Assembly: GCA_027009605.1 (NCBI GenBank)
Contig: JALVCY010000501.1
Location: 1-8,762 of the forward strand
Source: Saprospiraceae bacterium
Lineage (GTDB): Bacteria; Bacteroidota; Bacteroidia; Chitinophagales; Saprospiraceae
Reading direction: 5' to 3'
DNA length: 8,762 nucleotides
The position numbers and the translations under genes were made by a program. Positions within the stretch are counted from its first letter, which is position 1, and each line of letters opens with the position of its first letter. Below are positions 1 through 5,807 of this stretch, one piece after another. The notes under the pieces are model-generated. The model made no database searches. It saw only the letters and a program-made list of their open reading frames with translations, and was not told the DNA's origin.

Positions 1-97
1 TGGGGGAGGAAGTATCCCAAATTTGCCAAAAGTACAATGACACAGTTTCGCCATATTTGAATTGAGTGCATTTCAACCTAAACAGATTTCTTTTTTT

Positions 98-198
98 CTT
101 AGTGTAGTCTTAGTGTATTCTAAAGTGCTCTTAGTGGTAAGGAAAAGCGTGATACCTAACCACTAAGTACACGAAGTTGACACTAAGGATTCACTAAG
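98..198. repeat. Palindromic element A made of phased CTTAGTG / CACTAAG heptamers
   Basis: This is a large imperfect inverted repeat. The left arm (98-142) carries CTTAGTG at 98, 109 and 130 and a degenerate copy at 120-127, and ends GGTAAGG. A 12-nt loop (143-154) follows. The right arm (155-198) starts CCTAAC and carries CACTAAG at 161, 181 and 192 with a degenerate CACGAAG at 170. The start-to-start spacing in the right arm is 9, 11 and 11 bases. The same unit recurs in element B (7283-7366). It is not coding. It is probably a dispersed intergenic repeat of unknown function; either strand could fold into a long hairpin in RNA or single-stranded DNA. Confidence 0.85.
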
Positions 199-301
199 GT
201 ATTGATTGTTAACAAGTTATAACTAATACCTAATACCTTTTTTGGGTTATCAACTTTTTATAAGAAAACCCTTTCAGAGAACCGGTTATTTTCTAATCAT
301 C

Positions 302-366
302 GAGTTTACTCCGAAAAGTGTTTTATTCTAAAACCACCAAACTTTATTCTGTTTCGGAGCAGACTC
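302..366. repeat. Inverted repeat just past the third gene of the darTG cluster (possible terminator or element end)
   Basis: Arms at 302-318 and 350-366 match at 13 of 17 positions when folded. They include a perfect 8-base core (CTCCGAAA at 309-316 against TTTCGGAG at 352-359) and outer GAGT/ACTC ends. The loop is about 31 nt. The right arm starts 7 bases beyond the stop codon of the SAM-like gene, so on the minus strand the structure could end its transcript. No T-tract follows, so it is not a classic intrinsic terminator. It could instead be a remnant end of a mobile element. Confidence 0.5.
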
Positions 367-372
367 ATCATC

Positions 373-786
373 TCAATAATTTTCCACTTCTGAAAACCAA
401 TCTTCCTTTTCCTCTTTTATCAATTCCTTCATTTCGTCTAAATCAGTTTTTGAGACTTTCCCAATCTCGTGTAGGAATGTATAAAACTTCTTAAAACTGG
501 CAATATATTCTTTAATGGTGTTTTTACTCGCCCAAGTTGCTTTTCTGATAAAGAAGTCTCCTAAAAAGAAATCAATTTCTAAACAACCTTCTTCAATTGG
601 AGTGATTTCGTTACGGAGCAAATAACCATTGGCAAAGAGGTCAATATTGTCAATATGATTCTTAATTGTTTTTGGTTTCAGTGATTTTGCTTTAAGGTAT
701 TTTTCAAATTCAATCAATACCTCATTATTATGCTTCGTTGCATCTTCAATCTGTTTTTCCCATTCTTGGTATTCTTTTTTGTCCAT
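373..786 (-). CDS. Stand-alone SAM-like (tyrosine recombinase N-terminal, core-binding) domain protein
   Basis: A 137-residue helical, charged protein. Roughly residues 20-115 look like the SAM-like core-binding domain of phage integrases: a first helix pair with EFEKYLKAKSLKPKTIKNH, a middle segment FLGDFFIRKATWASK, then NTIKEYIASFKKFYTFL. The catalytic domain of tyrosine recombinases (R...HxxR...Y) is absent. No remnant of it is visible downstream, where several stops and an inverted repeat follow. From memory, similar short proteins with a C-terminal tryptophan segment (here EDWFSEVENY) occur in Firmicutes and Bacteroidota, so this may be a complete small protein rather than a broken integrase. 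I prefer the ATG at 786 over a TTG at 810: the TTG lies in the U-tract side of a hairpin, while the ATG has an A-rich leader typical of Bacteroidota. It follows darG by 47 bases on the same strand. Function is unknown; DNA binding is inferred. Confidence 0.75.
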   Translation of the reverse strand: MDKKEYQEWEKQIEDATKHNNEVLIEFEKYLKAKSLKPKTIKNHIDNIDLFANGYLLRNEITPIEEGCLEIDFFLGDFFIRKATWASKNTIKEYIASFKKFYTFLHEIGKVSKTDLDEMKELIKEEKEDWFSEVENY

Positions 787-812
787 TTTATTTTTTTTAG
801 CGTTATGCAAAA

Positions 813-841
813 AGCAGTAACCCTAAATATGATTTACTGCT
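813..841 (-). terminator. Hairpin overlapping the darG stop codon, followed by a T-tract
   Basis: Perfect 8-base arms AGCAGTAA (813-820) and TTACTGCT (834-841) enclose a 13-base loop. Read on the minus strand, the stem is followed directly by TTTTT. The darG stop codon TAA (836-834) lies inside the first arm. With half of the stem pairs being A-T it is a weak intrinsic terminator at best. It could reduce read-through into the SAM-like gene or protect the 3' end of the darTG message. Confidence 0.5.
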
Positions 842-1871
842 GTTTTAGCCTTCCTTGGATGTAGTAATCGTTTAATCTTTGATGAGCAACTTTGATATGA
901 AACGGTTTCATTATTTTTTTCTTTCTCTTTGTCCAATTTCCAATTTCTTCGATTATTATATTTGTATCTTCTATCTCTTCTTTTTGGAGGATAAAATCAA
1001 CAGTAGCAAGTAATTCTAATCCATAAGGAGATTCAAAACCTTCAATTAAACTTTGTACTTCTTTTAATCTGTTATTTTGTTCGGATGATAAATACTCTTT
1101 GTTATAGGCTTCGACTTTATCCAAATTTCTTAAATAAACAGGAGTACTTGGTTTCGTTGCTTCGTGCTTAAAATCAAGAAAATATCCATTTAGATATTTT
1201 ACCAAATGCTGCAATCTATGAGAATATGGCCCAAAGTGTCCTTTTTCATAGTGTAGATTTAACGGTTCACCAAACCTCTGCAGGAAATAGGCAATTTTTT
1301 GAATAACCAGTAAATTAATTGAGTATCCAAGCACTTGGTAGTTTTTCAGCGAAGTTAATAACATTGCTCTAGCCGGGGTCAAAGAAATTTGTTTTTTTGA
1401 TTTGATTTCTTGATTGTTAAACCCAGGTTCATAAATAATAACTTCAACATCCTTATCGACTTTTTCAAGTTCTCCTAAGATTATGGTTTTTACTTCATCC
1501 CAATTAAGTCCACCATTACCACATCCTAAAGGAGGGATGGCTATTGATTTTATTTGTTTTTCTTTAATTTCTTTAACCAGTTCTTTCATTCCGGTTTCTA
1601 TGAATTCGATTTTAGATTTCCCCCTCCAATGCTTCTTTGTTGGAAAATTTATGATGAATTTTGGCCTAATTTGACCAGTATTTGTTACAAGTAAATCACC
1701 AATACCAAATTCCTTATCATCACAAAGTTTCCTGTAGATTTTAAAATTCTGAGGAAATGCCTTTTTAAAAGCTAAAGCAATTCCCTTGCCCATTACGCCA
1801 ACTGTATTGACCGTATTGACTAAGGCTTCTACATCCGCTTGGATTATATTTCCTTTTGTGTAATTAATCAT
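834..1871 (-). CDS. darG: DarG antitoxin: DNA ADP-ribosyl glycohydrolase (macro domain) with DarT-inhibiting C-terminal domain
   Basis: DarG is the antitoxin partner of DarT. Its macro domain removes ADP-ribose from thymidine in DNA, and its C-terminal half binds and inhibits the toxin. Residues 1 to about 150 form the macro domain: MINYTKGNIIQADVEALVNT at the start, N22 in VNTVGVMGKGIA, the FPTKKHWRG loop at 76-84 that holds the lysine region important for DNA deribosylation in characterised DarG proteins, and PPLGCGNGGL at 113-122. From about 165 the C-terminal domain begins with LTPARAMLL and contains YFLQRFGEPLNL and GHFGPYSHRLQHLVKYLNG, both hallmarks of full-length DarG. Length (345 residues) is normal and nothing is missing. 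The ATG follows the darT stop after one base (TAACATG), which indicates translational coupling. Function is well supported by family knowledge; activity here is inferred. Confidence 0.96.
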   Translation of the reverse strand: MINYTKGNIIQADVEALVNTVNTVGVMGKGIALAFKKAFPQNFKIYRKLCDDKEFGIGDLLVTNTGQIRPKFIINFPTKKHWRGKSKIEFIETGMKELVKEIKEKQIKSIAIPPLGCGNGGLNWDEVKTIILGELEKVDKDVEVIIYEPGFNNQEIKSKKQISLTPARAMLLTSLKNYQVLGYSINLLVIQKIAYFLQRFGEPLNLHYEKGHFGPYSHRLQHLVKYLNGYFLDFKHEATKPSTPVYLRNLDKVEAYNKEYLSSEQNNRLKEVQSLIEGFESPYGLELLATVDFILQKEEIEDTNIIIEEIGNWTKRKKKIMKPFHIKVAHQRLNDYYIQGRLKQQ

Positions 1872-1872
1872 G

Positions 1873-2508
1873 TTAGTAATACCATTTAGGTTTCACAATC
1901 ACATTGCATGTAAAGTCATGCCCTGCAAATTTAGTCAAAATTTCATTTTTAACCACTTCGTTATAAACCACAACTGCGGTCAAAGCGGTTAAAGGCAATT
2001 CCTTAAAAACAAGGAATTCCGCTTGTTTTCTTCTTTTACGGTCAGGGTCATCGTCTGTGTCATTCCAACGAAAAAGATTTACAGTATCCCAGTCAACTTC
2101 TTCTAAACTATTTTCATCATTGAAGAATTGAGACATTGAGTGATAACCGTGTCCATCTGTAAATACATATTGGCACTCATTTTCTTTAATCTTTTCAAAT
2201 GTTGTGACAAGATAAATTATTTCTTGTGGACTTCTTTTTGTTACATCATTGAACCCTTTTTGGATTGCATAAAGCATCGGAGACCTTACACCGAAATAAA
2301 ACGCAACATAATCTGTAAAATTTCCATTAGGTTCAATATTTATCTGTTTGGAACTTCGGCTTCCAATTAAGGTGGAATCCCCTATTCCTTTATATTTTGG
2401 GTCAGCGTTAATATGGCTTGGGCATGTCAATTTACCAGATTCCAAAATGAAATCTAAATTGGCCTTGTGAGTAATTCTGAACAAAAAAATCTTATCGGGT
2501 TTCCCCAT
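1873..2508 (-). CDS. darT: DarT toxin: ssDNA thymidine ADP-ribosyltransferase
   Basis: DarT transfers ADP-ribose from NAD+ to thymidine bases in specific motifs of single-stranded DNA, which stops replication. DarTG systems act in phage defence. The protein has 211 residues, the usual size. Recognisable parts are the NAD-binding start FLFRITHKANLDFIL (R11, H14, N17), R51 in the IGSRSSKQI loop, the YVAFYFGVRSPMLYAI block at 67-82, TDGHGYHSM at 117-125, and RRKQAEFLV at 159-167. E164 of that last motif corresponds to the catalytic glutamate of the family. All key residues appear intact, so an active toxin is likely. It is the first gene of the operon, ahead of darG, the normal order. The ATG has an AG-rich leader and lies about 140 bases below a good promoter. 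Sampled stretches of the operon are AT-richer than the porin and amidohydrolase genes, consistent with transfer. Confidence 0.96.
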   Translation of the reverse strand: MGKPDKIFLFRITHKANLDFILESGKLTCPSHINADPKYKGIGDSTLIGSRSSKQINIEPNGNFTDYVAFYFGVRSPMLYAIQKGFNDVTKRSPQEIIYLVTTFEKIKENECQYVFTDGHGYHSMSQFFNDENSLEEVDWDTVNLFRWNDTDDDPDRKRRKQAEFLVFKELPLTALTAVVVYNEVVKNEILTKFAGHDFTCNVIVKPKWYY

Positions 2509-2653
2509 TTCCGTTTTCTTTTTATTATCACCGTCAGCTCAGTCACAATCGCAACTTTTCCCCAAACGCCATCTTATCCCAAATCCCCAAATAAAACACA
2601 TAAGTCACTCTAAATCAGCTACATATTCTATTACAAGCAGCCATATCCATTGA

Positions 2654-2684
2654 CAAACGTAAGTGAAAGTTTTATAACATCAAA
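2654..2684 (-). promoter_or_regulatory. Bacteroidetes-type promoter for darTG
   Basis: On the minus strand, TTTG (2684-2681) is followed after exactly 19 bases by TACGTTTG (2661-2654). This matches the Bacteroidetes consensus of TTTG at -33 and TAnnTTTG at -7. The TTTG is itself part of a second TAnnTTTG match (TACCTTTG, 2688-2681), which lacks a good upstream box. Transcription would start near 2650-2645 and give a leader of about 140 bases before darT. Strength and use are inferred. Confidence 0.6.
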
Positions 2685-2726
2685 GGTAACATTTTTTTTG
2701 AAAAGAAACATTTTAATCTACATAGC

Positions 2727-2759
2727 AAACAATTTGTTTCAACCTGCGTTTAAAACGCA
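2727..2759. repeat. Two adjacent small palindromes between the amidohydrolase gene and darT
   Basis: AAACAA-T-TTGTTT (2727-2739) and TGCGTTT-A-AAACGCA (2745-2759) are each perfect apart from a one-base centre and lie five bases apart. They are 36-69 bases past the amidohydrolase stop and upstream of the darT promoter. They could be binding sites for dimeric regulators or a weak transcription end for the amidohydrolase gene. A one-base loop cannot form a normal RNA hairpin, so a protein-binding site is the more natural reading. Confidence 0.4.
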
Positions 2760-2795
2760 ACATCGTTGGTTTTGTTAGCGTCTTAACCTTTCTCA

Positions 2796-4535
2796 TCACC
2801 TTTTATTCAAATGAACACGGCCATGATAAATAGAACCAACCACAAAAATATCTTTGATATGCATTTTCTTTACCTTAAACGGGTTTTCGGCTAAGATGGT
2901 GAAATTGGCTGTTTTCCCCACTTTTATTGACCCAATTTTGTCTTCTAGTTCTAAAGTATGTGCCGCAGTAATGGTGATGGCTTTCATGGCTGTAAAAACA
3001 TCAATTCTCTGGTCTTGAGTCACTTCTGTTCCTTGGCTTGTTACACGATTGATTGCCGTCCAAGCCAAAGTGAGCGGCTCTGCCGGTGCCATCGCAAAAT
3101 CGGAATGAAAAGACATGGGGATATCTCTATCGACAATGAGCTTCATATCCACTAGATTTTTGGCTCTTTTACCCCCTAGACCAAACTCTGAGTATTTATC
3201 AGACAAAGCCCATAAATAATACGGGTTTACAGATGTCTCTATGCCTAACTCTTTCATCTCATCGGCTTGGTCGGCCGTAAAATATCCTAAATGGTGCAAG
3301 GTCAAGTGATGATCTTTTCTTGGATTGCGCTTCATCATGGAACGGGTGATATCCAGACATCGCTGAATACCTAAATCTCCATTTGCATGAATATGAATTT
3401 TATACCCCCTGTCCCAGAAGTAATTCATCTGCTCTTCGAATAAAGCAAGAGGGGTCATCCATTTGCCTTTAAACCCATCGGTATAACCCTCTTTCATCTG
3501 CATAGCTAAAGAATAAATGGCACCATCGGCAAAAAGTTTTACTTGTTTGGGCATCATTTTAATATTCTTAACATCGTATTTAGCCGGTATCATTTCCATA
3601 AAATCCGCCGCTTTTTCTATACTCCCTTTCATATTGGTGAGTTGGGTCCCATTTAAAATATTATAGACTTCGAAAGGTGGATTTTTGGCCATTTCTGCTT
3701 TTAACAGGTGGTACTCCATCTCAAAATTGACAAGAGGAAAACCCGGCTCATCGATGGTAGTAATTCCATTTTTTTCCATAAGGAAAGTCATATCTTCTAA
3801 ACCTTTTGCATACTTCTTTGGATTCAGCATATATTTACTTAGTTTAGGAGCCACCGCCAGCAATCCTCCTTCAAAAAAATGTCCTTTTTTCCAGTCAACT
3901 TGGGGGGCATCTTTATAATCAGCTTCTTTTAGGCCTACTAATTCAATGGCCTTATCATTGAAAAATGCTTCATGAAAAGAGCGGTGCAAAACCACCACAG
4001 GCATATTGGGGGCGACTTCATTAAGAATTTTCCTGCTTAATTCTCCGTGCCATAATTGATGGTAGCCCCAAATAAATAAAACATTTCCTTCTTTACCATT
4101 TCCGGCAACGGATTCCTTTAATCGCTGAATAAAGTCATCATGAGAGCCCACCCCTTTTTTGACTCCTTCGGGTACATGCCAATCGTTAGGTGCGATGATA
4201 TCCCCGGATAAAATGACGGCCGCAATAAGCGGATGTAAATGTGGCTCGATAAATCCCGGCAATAGCGTGTTACCTTCTAAATCGTAATGCGCTGCATTGG
4301 GGTATTCTTTGAAGGCATCAGCTTTTGTGCCAACAAATACAATCTTATCCTTATTGCGCACGACCGCTTCAGCGTATTCTTCGACATCCCCTTCCATCGT
4401 AATAATATCTCCGCCATAGTAAATAGTTTGTGTACTGTCTGCCGTTGTCGATTGATTAGGATTAGTCTTATTTGCATTATTGCAACTAAATAATGTTGTT
4501 GCCAATAGGACTAAAATAATGGTTTTCATATCCAT
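2796..4535 (-). CDS. Lipoprotein amidohydrolase, YtcJ-like (Amidohydro_3 family)
   Basis: A metal-dependent hydrolase of the amidohydrolase superfamily, exported and lipid-anchored. Residues 1-18 are a lipoprotein signal (MDMKTIILVLLATTLFSC, Cys18), followed by a Asn/Thr/Ser-rich linker to about 37. The urease-like fold follows: IYYGGDIITMEGD start of the beta-sandwich, PGFIEPHLHP with the HxH metal ligands H99 and H101, KLFADGA with K333 as the probable bridging lysine, HIHANGD with H381/H383, LTLHHLG with H414/H415, and SFHSDFAMAP with metal-binding D479. The end (GSIKVGKTANFTIL) is the usual return to the beta-sandwich. Length (579) fits the family and all expected ligands are present. The substrate cannot be predicted; relatives act on amide, formamide or N-acyl bonds. 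A second ATG at 4529 would also keep the full signal. It is monocistronic by spacing: 343 bases upstream and 287 downstream are free of genes. Confidence 0.92.
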   Translation of the reverse strand: MDMKTIILVLLATTLFSCNNANKTNPNQSTTADSTQTIYYGGDIITMEGDVEEYAEAVVRNKDKIVFVGTKADAFKEYPNAAHYDLEGNTLLPGFIEPHLHPLIAAVILSGDIIAPNDWHVPEGVKKGVGSHDDFIQRLKESVAGNGKEGNVLFIWGYHQLWHGELSRKILNEVAPNMPVVVLHRSFHEAFFNDKAIELVGLKEADYKDAPQVDWKKGHFFEGGLLAVAPKLSKYMLNPKKYAKGLEDMTFLMEKNGITTIDEPGFPLVNFEMEYHLLKAEMAKNPPFEVYNILNGTQLTNMKGSIEKAADFMEMIPAKYDVKNIKMMPKQVKLFADGAIYSLAMQMKEGYTDGFKGKWMTPLALFEEQMNYFWDRGYKIHIHANGDLGIQRCLDITRSMMKRNPRKDHHLTLHHLGYFTADQADEMKELGIETSVNPYYLWALSDKYSEFGLGGKRAKNLVDMKLIVDRDIPMSFHSDFAMAPAEPLTLAWTAINRVTSQGTEVTQDQRIDVFTAMKAITITAAHTLELEDKIGSIKVGKTANFTILAENPFKVKKMHIKDIFVVGSIYHGRVHLNKR

Positions 4536-4878
4536 GCTGTTTTTTGTGGTTCAGGGAAGGAGAATCTGCGCATCTATCCAATATTTCCAAAAAATCACCA
4601 CAAACACAGCCCACAGAAGCTTTTTTAGCAATTTTTTGGTTTCATTTCGTCCCAACAAGGTAAGAATTTTTCAGATATTTTAAGCCCTTCACTGAGTAAA
4701 AATTCGCTTAAACAACGTTTTTACTAGTCGATAGCATAAAAGTCCATGCGTCTCAAAGAATTGTATGGGGGGGGGATGACGAAGAAAATTGAAAAGCGAA
4801 ATGAGCCCCATTTTCTCACCTTTGTACGAGAACAATTTAGCTTTTTATTGTGGTATTATAAGACCGAATCTTCCGACT
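4536..4878. other. Gene-free stretch upstream of the amidohydrolase gene
   Basis: No supported gene lies here. It holds a run of nine G (4767-4775) and a motif cluster shared with the b561 leader (4719-4756). I found no exact TAnnTTTG promoter on the minus strand. Small open frames on both strands that cross the G-run have no recognisable product. Confidence 0.55.
4719..4756 (-). promoter_or_regulatory. Shared upstream motif cluster, copy 1
   Basis: On the plus strand the order is TTTTACT (4719-4725), TCGAT (4728-4732), AGTCCATGCGT (4741-4751) and TCAA (4753-4756). The same four blocks occur in the same order and orientation at 7135-7168, upstream of the b561 gene, with different gaps. It lies about 185-220 bases upstream of the amidohydrolase start. 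The role is unknown: it may be a regulatory site or a dispersed repeat. Confidence 0.35.
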
Positions 4879-5700
4879 TCATTGCTTCTGTGCTGTCGGT
4901 TTTTCCTTTTCAGAATTTGCGGAGCCAATAACTCCCAATTTTTCTAAAGTTTTTAAGTCCAATTGTCCTTCCTTTAGTCCATTTTTCCTTTGAAAATCAA
5001 GCAAAGCATCTTTTGTTTCTTGATTCATTATATTGGTTTTAGCTACGGAATAACCGTTCTCATTTAATTTCAACTGAATGTCTTTAACCGTAAAGTTTCC
5101 TCCACAAACAGGCCCAACAATTATTTTCTTAGGAACCATCCAACTTCCTTTGCGGAAATAGAATTCATTTTCCTTTAGCTTTTTTGGCTTTCTCTTGACA
5201 TAAGTCTTAATAATTTTAGATTCTGATTTAAGTCTTTTTTCAACAATGATCAGTGTATCGCCTTTTAACTGGTCTTTATAAATAGCCATCCGTTGAGATG
5301 GGACTTCAACCAAACAAAAGGCGTAGCCATAAGGGTTTTTAAGGATTGTAAATTTAGATAAATCGGTCTCTCTGATTACAAATTTCGTATGTGCTTTTAA
5401 TGTCTCATGCATTAAATATCCTTTAGAATTAATTTTTGCTTTTAATTCTTTACAGGAATATTTGACTTTTACTTCTTCATATTTTGGTGGAATTACTTTC
5501 AGCACAAACTGCTTCTCTTTTCTCTTTTGGATTCTCATCCTCGATGCATCAACAATATCTATATCAGATTCAACCCTTAAGCTTAAATAACAGCTTCCCG
5601 GTTCATAGCTTTCACCTATCATTTCATCTCGAGCAATCATATTGCTCGCTTTACAGCTAAAAACTTGTGACAATACTATTAAGGCTATTAGAAATCTCAT
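4879..5700 (-). CDS. Lipoprotein with C-terminal peptidoglycan-binding-like domain
   Basis: A 273-residue envelope protein. I place the start at the ATG at 5700, because it begins a clean lipoprotein signal (MRFLIALIVLSQVFSC, Cys16) with an A-rich leader. A longer frame reaching 5796 would bury the signal behind 32 unlikely residues translated from a repeat-like leader. Residues 17-200 are lysine-rich, predicted mostly beta, and not recognised by me; they include four cysteines besides the lipid-modified one (C37, C83, C129, C199). Residues about 203-256 (TVKDIQLKLNENGY, then ETKDALLDFQRKNGL and LDLKTLEKLGV) match the PG_binding_1 fold. The protein is probably held in the outer membrane and touches the cell wall. 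A sampled line has about 30% GC, well below the neighbouring genes, which suggests separate acquisition. It follows the hydrolase gene after 107 bases. Confidence 0.85.
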   Translation of the reverse strand: MRFLIALIVLSQVFSCKASNMIARDEMIGESYEPGSCYLSLRVESDIDIVDASRMRIQKRKEKQFVLKVIPPKYEEVKVKYSCKELKAKINSKGYLMHETLKAHTKFVIRETDLSKFTILKNPYGYAFCLVEVPSQRMAIYKDQLKGDTLIIVEKRLKSESKIIKTYVKRKPKKLKENEFYFRKGSWMVPKKIIVGPVCGGNFTVKDIQLKLNENGYSVAKTNIMNQETKDALLDFQRKNGLKEGQLDLKTLEKLGVIGSANSEKEKPTAQKQ

Positions 5701-5741
5701 TTTTTTTATTTGTATTCTGTTGTCTGGCTGCTTTGTACTTG

Positions 5742-5763
5742 GGCTAACGTCCACGCAATAGCC
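5742..5763. repeat. Short inverted repeat in the leader of the AT-rich lipoprotein gene
   Basis: GGCTA (5742-5746) and TAGCC (5759-5763) flank 12 bases containing ACGTCCACG. It lies 42 bases upstream of the lipoprotein ATG. Sequences of the form GCTAACGTCC...AGCGGG recall, from memory, recurring intergenic elements in Bacteroidota genomes, but I cannot confirm that here. It does not match the integron attC core GTTRRRY. Confidence 0.35.
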
Positions 5764-5807
5764 AGCGGGTGAAGTCTTGACTTTTGACAGACACAAATTG
5801 AAGTAAG

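Larger units (their letters stand above)
1..372. other. Gene-free left flank
   Basis: I see no convincing gene here. It contains palindromic element A (98-198), a short tandem repeat (AATACCT twice around 225-238), and the inverted repeat at 302-366. Bases 1-60 are open in more than one frame and run off the window edge, so they might hold the end of a neighbouring gene on either strand, but this is too short to decide. Confidence 0.6.

Noticed and set aside
98..198. CRISPR array
   Set aside because: The repeats are heptamers with 2-4 base gaps in inverted arms; there are no spacers of 25-40 bases and no cas genes.
373..786. Functional site-specific integrase
   Set aside because: There is no catalytic domain and no R, H or Y catalytic motif in or downstream of the frame.
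787..810. TTG start for the SAM-like gene, giving a 145-residue protein
   Set aside because: The extra eight residues come from the T-tract side of the hairpin and add no domain; the ATG at 786 has a better A-rich leader.
4746..4931. 61-codon plus-strand frame crossing the nine-G run
   Set aside because: It overlaps the end of the lipoprotein gene on the other strand, contains a translated homopolymer and has no recognisable domain.
5742..5763. Integron attC site upstream of the lipoprotein gene
   Set aside because: The GTTAGCC sequence does not fit the GTTRRRY core and no second core or integrase gene is present.
5701..5796. Longer start for the peptidoglycan-binding-like lipoprotein
   Set aside because: It would place 32 residues from a repeat-like leader in front of a clear lipoprotein signal peptide.
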